In this document: positions 11,290 through 23,820 of the stretch, in pieces
How the letters are laid out: every line of letters starts with the position of its first letter
Numbering within the stretch: position 1 is the stretch's first letter
DNA from: Brachyhypopomus gauderio
Lineage: Eukaryota; Chordata; Actinopteri; Gymnotiformes; Hypopomidae
NCBI RefSeq assembly: GCF_052324685.1
Contig: NW_027506873.1
Span: forward strand, 1,188,001 to 1,252,000
Length of the DNA stretch: 64,000 nucleotides
Direction: 5' to 3'
Translations under genes and position numbers: made by a program
Notes under the pieces: model-generated
Seen by the model: the letters and a program-made list of their open reading frames with translations, nothing else
Told to the model about the DNA's origin: nothing
The model's database searches: none

Positions 11290-11384
11290 GTTTTAAAATA
11301 AACTATTCTTCGAGGCACAGAAAATTACTCTATCACTTTTTGTAATCGAGTAACTCGAATTACTCGAGTAATCGTTTCACCCCT
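11290..11384. repeat. Probable hAT terminal fragment
   Basis: The stretch taatcgagtaactcgaatta followed by ctcgagtaatcgtttcaccc resembles the ends of fish hAT elements. A partial end only. Confidence 0.4.
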
Positions 11385-11472
11385 ACGTGAGACACACGCA
11401 TTTGACCGTGAATCGCCACCTCCTCGAGGTTCAAATCTCACCCCAAGCGATCTTCAAAAGTTGGCAACCCTG

Positions 11473-12547
11473 GGTATGTGAAATCCACAGACTTTTGGAT
11501 CCAGAGTCCTCTGAGGTAAAGAGTGTACAGGGTTCTAAAGTGAGCTGATCCAATAGACTGAGAGTGTTTATGTACACGCTGTAGAACGTAGGCTTAAGGG
11601 CTTGTTTGAATACTATAAGAACAGCAAATACCTGCATCGGAACTGGCTGGCACAATCGTTCACTCCTCAGTGTGCCCAGAGTTATTGAATAACGTGCAAA
11701 ACTTAACAAGAGCTCTCCGCGTGCTACCGGCGTATCTCTCGGACCGTGAATCAAATGATAGTTGGAGGCAAATTCCGCGACACTTTTAAAGCCATGCCTA
11801 CCCACGCAAAGTGTCCCAAAAGCTCCACCCTCCCTACCAGGTAAACCCCAGAGAGGCATGTCCACTCTCCTAGCCTGGTATCCTTAGTAGGGGGTCACAC
11901 AGGTTTATCTGGACCACCATGAATAAGGACATCACTATGCCTGTGAAACTGCCAATTGACTTCTCTGCACCACTGCGGAATGTGGCACAGTGGTGTTTCC
12001 AGTTACATTTGATGTTTAAAATGATGTCAGGACAGACTGAAATCAGGTTTTTCTTACACATGAGAACCTGTTAAGTATGATGCATATGTTATTTGCCTGG
12101 CCCAAGACAACACAGGCATACAGCAAACCTCTGAACCATTTCACCTGTGTGCACTGCTGCTGTGTGTGTGCGCGCGCTTTGACGTGAACACACCCTTTAT
12201 GCGTAAGGAACCAAGTTCAGCCGCCAATAAGTAACCAAACGAATCTGAAACTGCGAATAAGTATACCAACTTCAGCGTCGTCCTGGATTGGTGGTTTTGT
12301 GATGGAGGAAGAGTTAGCTAGTGGGAATTGGAAACTACACTGTGAGAAACCTGGGATAAAAAATATTTTAAGAAGAGTACCTGCCCTTAACAGTGAGACT
12401 CCTGTATGGCTTAGTGGCATGCCAGCAGGACATGGAAATCTTCGCTCGCCTCCTCGTTAAATCGAGCGTGTCTTTGTTAAGGCGTATCCTACCTACCCTG
12501 ATAGCTGGCTCAGGCTCACGACATTTACTTGCACCGTATGACACCAG
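11473..12547. other. Intergenic sequence, no recognised gene
   Basis: A 100-plus residue minus-strand open frame (about 11865-11431) exists but resembles no family I know and runs into MITE sequence. A frame end at about 11634 is followed by gatgcag|gtatttg, a donor-like match. I do not call a gene here. Confidence 0.4.
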
Positions 12548-12715
12548 AGGTGGGCATTCCAGGTTCAGAAAGTAAAACTCCTTCCCAGGATTTGGTTCAA
12601 GCTTGCTGGATCTTCTAATTGGTGCCAGGTAAAATTAGTGGAATCAACACAATCCAGGAAGCCTGAGCAAAATCTTGGTGAGGACTTTTACTTTCTGAAC
12701 CTGGAATGCCCACCT
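12548..12715. mobile_element. Palindromic MITE, family P copy 1
   Basis: A 168-bp element with inverted ends AGGTGGGCATTCCAGG...; inside are aggttcagaaagtaaaa and its complement. A related copy lacking the outer bases lies at 38905-39065. Confidence 0.8.
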
Positions 12716-13002
12716 ATGTCCTCTTCTTACAACTCCAGCTGCCAGCTGTTCTTTCTCCAAGTATGTCTCGCTGCAGCCTGCAGGAAGGCGGAGTTGGACA
12801 TCCAACCCCGCCCACATCCAACTCCACCCTCTAATGCGCTCTCGTGCGCCAACCCACTACTTCTTCATTCAAGAATAACTGTGTGGTACTTGGAAAATAC
12901 GCATAATACCTCACAAGTGTTCAAGAGACACGTCGTTGCGCTTAAATTACACATACCTCGTTTACTTTGTGTATTGTTCCACGTATGTTATTCATTATTT
13001 TT

Positions 13003-13197
13003 ATTTATTGGGTGGCGAACGTAAAATGTTGACGGGGGGTGTAAAATGGACACAAATTAAGTATTATATCGCGATAGATCGATCGCCGGTGGTTGGCGCC
13101 AGTGAGAAATCGGATGTGTGGCGTGAGAGCGTGTGAAGACGGTCAAATCCGTGTGTCTCACGCTCAGTGCGTGAGAATTGGCAACCCTGCTACAATT
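13003..13197 (-). mobile_element. MITE family A copy 3
   Basis: Reverse-orientation copy ending attggcaaccctg, containing gttggcgccagtgag and the gtgtgtctcacgctcagtgc block. The opposite terminal repeat is missing: it begins at a gggtggcgaacgtaaa boundary shared with the copy at 29622. Confidence 0.7.
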
Positions 13198-13284
13198 AAA
13201 TTGGTAATGTTTACTGTTTACTGATAATGTTGGTGATAGAGAAGGGGTATGTTGGTAATGTTGGTAATGGAGAAGGGGTGTAAT

Positions 13285-13760
13285 CAGGGCTTAATTTGAG
13301 CTGGATCCTGCCGGAACAGGATCCGGGAACTCTTTCATTTTGAAGGGTGCGTTCCGGGAACTGTCTGCCTCGATCCGGTAACTTTCAAGCCTACCAATTA
13401 TAAGTTATGAAGAAATCTGTCTGCGTTGAACCAATTAATTGAACAAATAATTCTATAAAATACATTTTTAAACACAAAATCCATATTCCTAAATCACATA
13501 AGAGCTCTCCTTTTTAGCTATGCCTTTCCGTGTCTCCCATAAATCTAGTTATACTTTCGTGAGTGACCGTAGCGCGCGACTCCGCACACATCGTGCGCGT
13601 CACATTTTTTAGTGTCCTCCTGAAACGATATGTGGTAGTTATAAAGAAACACCCCTCAAACACAGGGGAAGGAACATTTACCTGACCAATTTTAATGTTG
13701 TATTGTGTTTCAGATTTGAAAAGTGCTGGAATTTAGGCTAAAGTACTTGAAAATGCACTT
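13285..13760 (-). repeat. Dispersed repeats, inverted copies of 6578-6785 and 5797-5880
   Basis: The segment 13285-13520 mirrors 6578-6785 and carries the unoccupied version of the family A insertion site near 13505-13525. The segment 13660-13760 matches the edge of the 5797 repeat. Confidence 0.7.
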
Positions 13761-13966
13761 AAAATGCACTTCTGCACTTAAAACACTTATAAAACACACG
13801 TAAATAGTTCTGGAAGTTCTGTTTACTGGGAGCAAAAACAGTCCGAGTTTCGAACGTAACATGGGCGTGGCTTCGGACTTGAGAAGAGGGTGGAGTTGGA
13901 TGTGGGCGGAGTTGGATGTGGGCGGGGTTGGATGTCCAACTCCGCCTTCCTGCAGGCTGCAGCGAG

Positions 13967-14549
13967 AGGCTTCTCCGTCAATCACTAGGGACCGCTTGGT
14001 ATGAGTCTTCTCATCGAGCTCCTTCACCTGTAGTGCCGTGGCGTCTCCTCACCGCACGCGCGTTCTGCCTTGGCAGCGGCCGCTCGGAAGTTTGCCAAGT
14101 GCAGCGAGCTGCACGTGCTGTCTCAACTCATCTGGCAGCGCCAGCAAAGTGTCTGGGTGCCAGTTCTTCCTGTTTGGCCTTTTCCATGGCCACCTCCTTG
14201 TTTACTACATTACAATTTCGCTAAAATAACTTCAGATACAATACACTGTAGCTGCGTCCTATAAATGTACACACACACGCGCGAGCGCACAAATAATTAC
14301 ATACAGTGCTGATTCATTCTGACCTTACAATCCAAAATGCATTTTCGAATCGGTGACCTATAATAATATAACTGACGCATCTTACTGCCTTAATTCTAGA
14401 GAAAATAAATAATAAAAGAAGAAAGTATGGTACTCACAATCATCAACTGTCAGCGTTCGGTGGGAATTCGAAGGATGTTTTTGCTGATGTTATCTTTGTG
14501 GGTGGAGCTACTTTTGGGCGTCGATAAGTTTAGTACACCTGACTATGGG
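13967..14549. other. ocln upstream region
   Basis: No gene recognised. Contains a short AC-rich run near 14268-14285. A plus-strand open frame around 13916-14224 has no recognisable domain and overlaps the inverted arm. Confidence 0.4.
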
Positions 14550-14931
14550 TAACATGTTACATTTCGCGTTGAGAATATAGCCGTGAGGTGGAGCGCTCCG
14601 TCTAAACAGGTGAGTTCGTTATTTTTATGATTCGTTTACGCGTTATATTGTCGTAATGGATTACTCCTCTACCGAGTCCAATTACTGTCTTGCAAATTCG
14701 TGGCACACAGCGACATATAAACGTAGAACCCAGATCACCGAGCCTAATTTCGTTTAAGGATAGGCATTTGTCTTTGTTTAAAAATGGCTCGACTTCGGTT
14801 TGAGTTGCGGTTGACTGAAGCCTCGGAAAAATCCAATTTGCTAAACCCAAACACAACCAACTAGGGAGTAAAAAATCGAGATTATTGTTTTATAAGCGTC
14901 TTCATTTTCATTTTTACTTTTTCTACGGTAG
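14550..14931 (+). promoter_or_regulatory. ocln: Probable ocln 5'UTR exon and first intron
   Basis: The bases tctaaacag|gtgagt put a strong splice donor after 14609. The coding exon is preceded by a pyrimidine-rich tract ending ggtag at 14931, one base before the start codon. I infer a non-coding first exon ending at 14609 and an intron of 14610-14931. The transcription start is not determined. Confidence 0.45.
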
Positions 14932-14932
14932 A

Positions 14933-17900
14933 ATGTCTGAAAAGCCACCCGGAAGCCCACCTCCTTATGAATCTGAAGATGAATAGTAAGTTGTTGTATT
15001 TTAATGTATTAACTTTACAGAACTTATAAAGCAATCTTATTTCACACTATTCTCTGTAGTCTTAATATCCTCTGGTAAATCAACAACCGTAGCTTTTCTT
15101 GATTAAAAAAACAAGCAAAAATATATTTGTATATCTAAAACTATATATCTGTTCATTCATAGCAATGTGGTACCCCAACCAGCATACTCCTATTACCCCG
15201 ATGATGAGTTCCAGCACTTCTACCGCTGGTCATCGCCACCAGGAATCATCAAGATTATGGCAGTTCTCGCCATCATACTCTGTGTGGGAATTTTTGCCTG
15301 TGTGGCCTCTACCTTAGCCTGGGACACTACTGGAGGTGTGGCTGGATTTTCTGGCAGCTACGGAGGCTATGGGGGCTATGGGTCATCCAACTACGGGAGC
15401 TATGGGGGCAGTGGAACCTCCTTTGGTGGAGGTTTTGGATCAGGACCATATTCTGGCTATGGCTACGGAGTTCTTGGATCGCAGAATGACCCCAGGCAGG
15501 CGAAAGGCTTCATGATCTTCATGGCTGTCTTTGTCTTTGCAGCTCTGCTGGTCATATTCATCTTGATGATCTCCCATCAGAGATGGGCCCATAGCAGGAA
15601 GTTCTACCTGGCTCTCATAATCTCTTCAGCCATCCTGGCTGTTTTCATGTTTGTTGCCACCATAGTCTACTTGGTTGCAGTTAACCCGATGGCACAAACG
15701 TCGGGGTCGGCGATGTATAATCAAATATGGGCTTTATGTTCTCAGTACCAATACCCTCAGGCTGCAGATATGCTGATGAATCAGTACCTGTATCACTACT
15801 GTGTGGTCGATCCCCAGGAGGTCAGCACTACAGCATTTTCATTTCTAACATGATAATCTTTTATAAGTCTCAGTGAGCCCCACATGAATTCTTTAAAAGT
15901 GTGGTAACTTGTTTTCTCTGTTTTTATTTTTATTCTAGTTTTATTTTAAACTAATTTGCCAGATGGTTAATACACATAAAAAAGCTGTTTTGTTAACTGT
16001 TTTAAGAGTAAAAAAAAAAAAAAAAAAAGTTAAATTCAGAGTTTCTCTCCCTCCTGCAGGCGGTCGCCATAGTGTTTGGGTTTTTGATCACTCTGTGCCT
16101 TGTCATCATCATGGTCTTTGCCATTAAGACACGTCAGAAAATCAACAGATTTGGCAAGGAGAATATTTTGTGGCGTCGAGAGAAAATTGTGGAAGATCCT
16201 AACTCTCCTCAGGACGTGGAGGATTGGGTAAGTGGATTTGTTTTAAGGATCCTTTGAGCAGTTTGGTTTCAGTTTATCAAGTTCAGTTTTGAGCTGCTAG
16301 CTTAAAGATTGCTTTGTTTTTAAAGATAGCTATTTAGTGATATGTAATGAGATTATCTTGGATGTAGTACTATGAAAGTAGGAGATTTGGTCGCTTTCTT
16401 GATCGTTAAGTGTTGAGAGGTCTGTTTTGATGGCTGCAGTTTCGACTTGCTTGGTGATCACCTGAGACAGGTGGAATGACTGGTTTCTGTGTGCACTGGT
16501 TGGGGGAGGGAAATGCGCATGCCTGGTTTCTGGGTGTGATTTGTTGTGACAGTTTCACAGTTGTGGAACTGGTTTGCAGATGGTGTTAGAAATGAGGTAG
16601 TGAAAATTTCTAACGAACGTGTTCTTCCTTCTTTCTTTATCATTGAAGTGGCGCTATGGATTATATGAGTAACACTTCCATGATCTGTTCTGACTTTTCA
16701 AGAATGTCTATAATATGTGTAACTCTTTGGAATTATCTTTTGTGAACAGTACCAATTTTTGAATCTTAGTAATTATCCTCAGATGTGAATTTCTTTCTCA
16801 TTTGAGTTTCAGTTGAGAATATCAATCAGATATCAAGTGTAGACTGGTCAAACTAGTACCATATAGGGCAAATATCCAACAGGTGTGTCATTTACCGGTT
16901 ACATCTGTGTTTTTAACATTGCCTCTCCCACGCCTGTGTAGCATGTGTGTGGGTTGTTTAGTACCTTTGGATGGCTACAAGTCAAAACACGTCTTCCACT
17001 TCATAGCCAGAATGCCACCCATATACAAAGTCCAAATTGTGCAATTGTTTTGCTGTCTGTAAATGTTTTACGTGGTTTCATTTTTTACATTCTTAGACAT
17101 GGTGTATTCAATATTTATAGTCGGAATTCATCTTCCTTTTGTATTCTATCTTTCACTATTTTTCTTAGGTTAACAACGTTTCTGCTGCCCCTGACTTCAG
17201 TGAGTATCCCGAGAAGTTTGGCGGCTCAAGGAATTATGTGGATGACAACAATGCAAGCTATGACAAGCCACCTGAGATCAACAGTCTTGTGTAAGTGCTC
17301 TTCTGTGAGGTTATGGAGTCCATGCATTTATTCGACTGCACAAGGTATGCAAGAGTCTGTAATGAGTGAGTGAGAGTGTACCGGTGAGTCTACATCTACA
17401 CGGTGTGTTTTCTTTGCTGTTTTTCGGTGCAGGGGTGATCATCAAGATGTTCCGCTGCAGAGCGCAGCTCCCTATTACAGCAGTTCCGAAGTGGGCAGCT
17501 CGGTAAGCCACCCCAAGAAGAGACGCGCCAGGCGCCCCCGCCGTACTGATGCCTACAGCAAGGACGACACAGACTATGCGTCTTCCGGAGATGAGCTTGA
17601 CGATGAAGATTTCAGCAGGTATGCTTATTCCTCGCATGACCTGGCATTCTTAAAATTGGACACCCGGCCAGGTTGGTGGCCAAGCAAAAATGAAACCAGG
17701 GCAAGAGAGCCTCTTAAGAATTTGCTTTTTAAATCATCTGTTTCAGTACACTGTTCCTCATGGTTTCTCAGTCCTGGTCCAGGACTTCCTGTCACGTTTT
17801 GGCATTTTCCCTGGCACATCCATTTGTAACTCAGGATCGGCTTGAGAGCTGGATTAGGTTTAGGAGGAGCAGGGGAAACCAGGAAACATTCAGGCCCAAC

Positions 17901-19074
17901 TTGGACAGCAAGATGTATTAATTTCTTCTGATATACTTTCAAATATCAACATGGATAATTCTTTTTATCACAGTGAATTCCCACCCATTGGCCATGTGGA
18001 CGAGAGGGAGAGTTATAAGCGCGAGTTTGATATCGATCACCAAGAGTACAAGAGCCTACAGGCAGAGCTAGATGAAATTAACAAGAGGTTGGCTGAGGTG
18101 GACCGGGAACTTGATGAACTCCAGGAAGGGACACCACAGTTCCTGGTATGAAAATTGGATGGTCTGGGGTGTTTTCGTAATAACTGCCGGATTTTATTTA
18201 TTTATTTATTTAATTTTGTTATTCCATTTTACTTTAATTGTTACTTTAATTGAACTGAGTTGAGTCAAGCATGGCTTGAAAAATCTTTTGTTTACCTTAG
18301 CATTCATATTTTTCTGATTTAAACCAAAAAGGCTTACTGTCTTCTGTGTTATGGTCCCTGATTACCATAATTGGAATAAATAATAATAAAGTGATGTTTC
18401 ACACATAATTGACCCGTCATTCTCTTGTAATAGGATGCCATGGATGAGTATAATGCACTGAGGGACAAAAAGAAGGTAAGAGTATGCAAAAATTTTAAAG
18501 CAGGGGTGCCCATTACGTTGATCGCAATCTACCGGTCGATCTGCACTGACGGTTGTATTTAGATTCACATACATGGTGGCCAATCTGACGTCTAGGGTTT
18601 GACACACGCCCACCCCCCTCAAAGGTCGACACACACTGCTAAAAAATAAATAGGTAGATCATTTTGACTTGGTCATCTTATAAGTAGCTCGCAAGCTGAA
18701 AACTTGTGGGCACCCCTGTTTTAAAGGATATAAGTAGCATGATGTTTTATAACAACAAATCCCAGAACAATTCACTTGATTTGAAATTGGAAAGTGTTTG
18801 AAAATCTAGTTTAGTTATCTCCTTTAGTCCACATAAATAAATAATAATCTAATAAATGCATGTATTATGCATAATAATAAATAATGCAACAGATGGAAAC
18901 ATAACATTGTAATTTGGTGCAGAGGGGCTGTATACAATTGGCCCCGAAAATTAAAATGCATGTGTGTTTCTAAAGAGCGGTGACTATCAGCTCAAGAAGA
19001 AGAGATGCAAGTATCTGAAGGCAAAGCTGAACCACATCAAGAGGATGGTGAGCGATTATGACAGCAGAGCGTGA
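14933..19074 (+). CDS. ocln: Occludin, complete
   Basis: Tight-junction tetraspan MARVEL protein. Coding exons: 14933-14985, 15163-15820, 16060-16227, 17169-17290, 17433-17618, 17974-18145, 18434-18475, 18976-19074. They sum to 1500 nt, 499 residues, close to the 522 of human occludin. All junctions keep phase and use GT-AG. The N-terminus has a PPPY motif (residues 9-12), a WW-domain ligand. The MARVEL domain has four membrane segments; the first begins near IKIMAVLAIILC, residue 47. The first extracellular loop is Gly/Tyr rich (GGYGGYG repeats) and the second has a Cys pair (ALCSQ and HYCVV). The C-terminal part is acidic then basic (KKRRARRPRR), followed by the ELL-type coiled coil (EYKSLQAELDEINKRLAEVD), ending SDYDSRA. 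It lies behind marveld2 on the same strand and faces erap1. Intron 7 carries a hAT MITE. Confidence 0.96.
18501..18718. mobile_element. hAT-like MITE in ocln intron 7
   Basis: A 218-bp element with ends CAGGGGTGCCCA and TGGGCACCCCTG and a perfect 8-bp duplication TTTTAAAG (18493-18500, 18719-18726). It lies 25 bp past the exon 7 donor. No coding capacity. Confidence 0.9.
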
Positions 19075-19880
<806 letters not shown>

Positions 19881-20597
19881 AAAATATATATACATCTCCG
19901 ACTCCGTTGTCAAGTCAAAACTGGGATCAGTAGGTTTTTCTCCAAACAATATACAAACACAAAGCCTTAAACATTTTACAGACCAGTTTCACATTGTGCA
20001 CACATGAATAAACCAATCGTTCTCCCTGGACAGAAGCAGCTTACTCTTTAATGACTGCTTCAGTCAGCATGAGTTCAGCGTGTTTGTGGCATGACTGTAG
20101 TGTTGGATCAGGAGGAAGAAACTATCCCGACACCAAGACAATGGAGGCCTGGTTCCTGAGCACAGGTTCTAGAGTGTTCAATAAAGCTGCATTTATGAGT
20201 TAACCCATGTGGTAAAACAGCATTGAGTTGAAGTAACATTTTTGGTTTAGTGAAATCTCTCCATTATCTAAACTCTTGTTCTATATTTGTGTATAATTTT
20301 GCATTTTGTTCTGTGTATGATAGTAGTCAATGTGGAAATTATTGCTTTAAAAAAAAGAATTTGTTAGCGAAAAAGTCTCTAGAATGACAGGACGCAATTC
20401 TGTGAGAGACAGACCTCTACTCAATCTTCCTTTGAAATGTACAGCCTCTAGGACAAATCACAACTCACTGAGGGTGAACCTTCTTCAATCAGTTCAAGTT
20501 AATCCTACAAAGACATGTCAAGTTTGTAATTGTGCCTTCAGCTTCTTCCACTAGTATAAATACTGGTCACAAACGTTGCAGAATCATTGGAAAGTTG
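19881..20597. other. Tail-to-tail spacer between ocln and erap1
   Basis: Separates the ocln poly(A) signal from the erap1 stop. It presumably includes the erap1 3'UTR on the minus strand; an ATTAAA on that strand near 20048-20053 is a weak candidate signal. No other feature seen. Confidence 0.4.
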
Positions 20598-23500
20598 TCA
20601 GGCCCGCTGGATGCTATGAACTTTAAGCCACTCTGCTAGTACGGAAGCATTCTTGTCCATCCACCGAATATTTTCCTCAATATTGTCCAAAGCCTGCTGG
20701 ACACTGCGCAATCTCACACCCATGTCATCTCGCAGCGAACTGAAGAACGCCTGTACCTGTGGGGACATGTGAGGGACACAGGAATGTAGGACTATATACA
20801 AAGCTTAAATATTTAGGAATGACTTTCCAGAAACTACGTTAACTAAGGCATACAGTAAATTTTCATTTGGCAATTTCTACTGTAAAATTTCATTTAGGCA
20901 TGGCGTAATGTGATTAAACACTTTACTGATCCATTATAATCTTTTATATATTTGGAAGTAAGTCTACCTCATTTAGCATTTCCCTGGTTGAGTACTGATT
21001 GGTCACTCCCACAACCATGCGTGAGATAGAGGAGGAGCCAAGATCAAACCTGCAGGAGAAACAAGCTAAAAAGTCAAAATTGCTACAATTGTGATCAGTG
21101 TGGTTTTTAATCAAGCACCAGCACACTGGATTTCAACATTAACAACACATGCAGTTAAACGGGATTTAACGAGGCAGAGTGTCTCATTAATTATGCAAAT
21201 AATTTATATAAAAAACATTGGCTCTTGGAAAGTCAGGCTTAACAATTCAATTGCTAAATGGTAACGTCAGCATGGACTGCAAGTACGCACTTCTTAACCA
21301 GTTCCTGCCAGTTGGATCGTAGGAAGTCCCAGGCTATTTTGTAGGCTTTGGGGTTTTTACTGACACTAATAAGAAGAGATGGCAGTTCATGGGTCTTAAG
21401 TACTTCTCCTTTTAAACCCTTCTCCAGCAGCCTAGAGTGTAAAGACAAACACATGATCTACAGTAATATTCATGTTAAAGCACTTTCCAAACACTATGTA
21501 TTTGCTTGACAAGTCCGGACCAACCACTGTATCTTGTGAGCTAGTGGGCTGTAGGACAATGCTGCTTTGATCTGAGTCTTCTCAGAAGGGTACATCGTGC
21601 GGCTGTATTTTTCCAGAAGAAAGTCCCAACCTTCATCTGTCCTTGCCCCTTCCGTGTACACCACCAACCGGACGTCAGCTGGCAACCTGAGGGTAATAAT
21701 GCAAAGCAGAAAGCCCAGGTCCACAGGAGCTGTCAGCGTTCGGCGCTCAAAGACCGGGAAGTGGAAGTGGACACGTGGCCAGAGGCGAACACTAACCTCA
21801 TCTCGCCGTCCGACTCTTTCCATTTGCGGAAGAGGTCCTGTGCGGTGCGTACGCAGGGTGTGTGGCGGCGTATGCAGGCAAACAGGAGCAGGTAGTTACG
21901 CAACACCCTCTCTGACACCGACCCTTCATCATTCCACTGCTGCACATCGATCAGGCCCTGGAACAGCTGAACTAAATAGCCCTGCAAACAGGGTTTGTGC
22001 AGGCAATGTGTTTACTGCCTAACAGACTGCACCACCCCAATAAAGGAACATGCCTCTCAAAATAGCTAGTAATGAATAACAATAAAGTTCAACATGGTTT
22101 GAGACCTGTGAAAGACTGTAAGCTTTAATAAGCGACTTCATTTGCCCTTGCAATTATTCAAAGGCTTAAAGCTGGCTTCAGTATTAATCTAGATATCTAG
22201 GTTATCTAGCTTGTGAATATTGTTTGTCAATTGTGTTATTTCTTCACCTTCAGCTGCTGTCCCAGCTCAGCCATGTCACGTTTCTCCATGAGTTTGTAGA
22301 GAGGCACGAGCTCACCAAAGCCCTGCGTCACTGGCATGATCTCCACCTCATGCCTCAGGTATGTGCTCAGACTCAGGGCCCTGTCCAGGGGCACTTTGCC
22401 GATGCTGAGATAATCAAGAGACAAGACGAGACATCTTGAGTCAAAGGTAGCAAGACACTGTCTCAAATAACGGCTCCTTTATGCTGAACATAAATATGAA
22501 TATATTCTTATCTCCGTCTAAACTAGGTTGTCAGCTAAAATGTTAAGCATTGATGTTGTGCAATCTTGCTTTTGCAAAAACCTGTGATAATGGATTGCAC
22601 CTGACCAGCTGGAAGATGTTGTGAATAAGGCTGGCTCTGTCGTTTCCGCTGAATACTGTGTGGTTAAGCTGGAGCTGCCTAATCAGAGAGTCCCAGCCTC
22701 TGTCCTTGTAATGGACTATGTAGTACCCACGCATGTCCACGTTGAACTTGATCCACTCCACTTCAGTTGGCAAATATAACACATCTGGAAAAAAACAGGG
22801 CCCAAACTTTATTAGAGATTGTATGGTCTGAAGTGTAGTTCTCACACCACCTCTTCTGTCAGTGTGGTACAAACCATTTCTAGTTTTTAGCAGAAAACGC
22901 TGAACTGAACTGGAGCTGCTAGTAATGTAGGTCAAGGGTACTTGCCACAGGAAACTTTGAAGGGGGAGGAACAGGAGAATAAATACATTTAAGACATTGC
23001 ACAATTATCAGTTTCAGTAAAAAAAAAAAACACAACAGGTAGGAACACACTGCATTATCTTGCCTGGAGTTCTTTGAAGAATCTGACCCTTTGAGGTACC
23101 TCTCCTGTTTCAGTCTGACCTCTCGACCTTTAACCTCCACACTGATCATGGGAAACCCCTCTTGCAGTGTCCAGGTATCCATGATAGCCTTCACGTTCAG
23201 GTCATCATCCATGTACCATTTCTGTCAAATACAATTCTAATGTAATGGTAAGGTCCCAAGGCTCCTAATTTAAAACTCAGTCATAACAACAAGCTTTATT
23301 CAGTCATGCAGATGTATGTAATGCATGGAAGAGACATAGCTGTTTTAAAATGATTCAGTGACATACAGAGGCAGACGTTCTGGACTTTCTGTCCGAGCAG
23401 AAACCAGCCATTTTCCACTGACCCACATCTAAGTCATCTGAATAACAAACCTAAAAGAAATACACAAATAAATAACATCTTCCTCTGGAATTTCAAATTT

Positions 23501-23775
23501 ATCCTACAAATGAAAAAAGAAAGCTAGCCAGATGTCAAGTACTGTGTACTCACTAACACTGTCTTCATGTGCAGCACATATTAACTTACATTTGTCAGAC
23601 TGTGCCACAGGTGGTCATTCACAGTGTTCTGGTAGCTGTGGTCTTTCAGGTAGCGTATAATACCAATTTCAAAGACTTCCGGGGTCAGAAAATCTCGTAG
23701 CATGTTCAAAACACATGCTCCCTTAAGAAAATATATAGAAATCTAGTTATAATAGAGTAAAGAGTTTAATGGTTG

Positions 23776-23820
<45 letters not shown>

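Larger units (their letters stand above)
10510..11472 (+). mobile_element. MITE family A copy 2, split by later insertions
   Basis: Left part 10510-10543 (cagggttgccaactctcacg) and right part about 11385-11472 (ending gttggcaaccctg) are the two ends of a family A element. Flanks ggcatgtg (10502-10509) and ggtatgtg (11473-11480) agree at 7 of 8 bases, as expected for a target duplication. The roughly 840 bp between belong to other repeats, including the fold-back at 10845-11035. Confidence 0.7.
12767..13966. repeat. 1.2-kb unit with GC-rich inverted arms
   Basis: Arm 12767-12833 (ctcgctgcagcctgcaggaa, then ggcggagttggacatcc) is matched in reverse by 13884-13966. The right arm has an extra copy of the ggcggagttggatgtg unit. 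The interior contains a family A MITE (13003-13197) and part of the repeats also seen near 5.8-6.8 kb, so it is a composite. Confidence 0.65.

Noticed and set aside
11431..11865. 144-residue minus-strand open frame followed by a donor-like site
   Set aside because: Not similar to any family I know, and its end runs into MITE family A sequence.
13916..14264. Overlapping open frames upstream of ocln
   Set aside because: They overlap a repeat arm, have no domains, and several frames are open at once because of GC content.
15167..15853. Stand-alone 228-residue frame
   Set aside because: It is the large second coding exon of ocln read on into the intron; the apparent start is a GTG codon within the exon.
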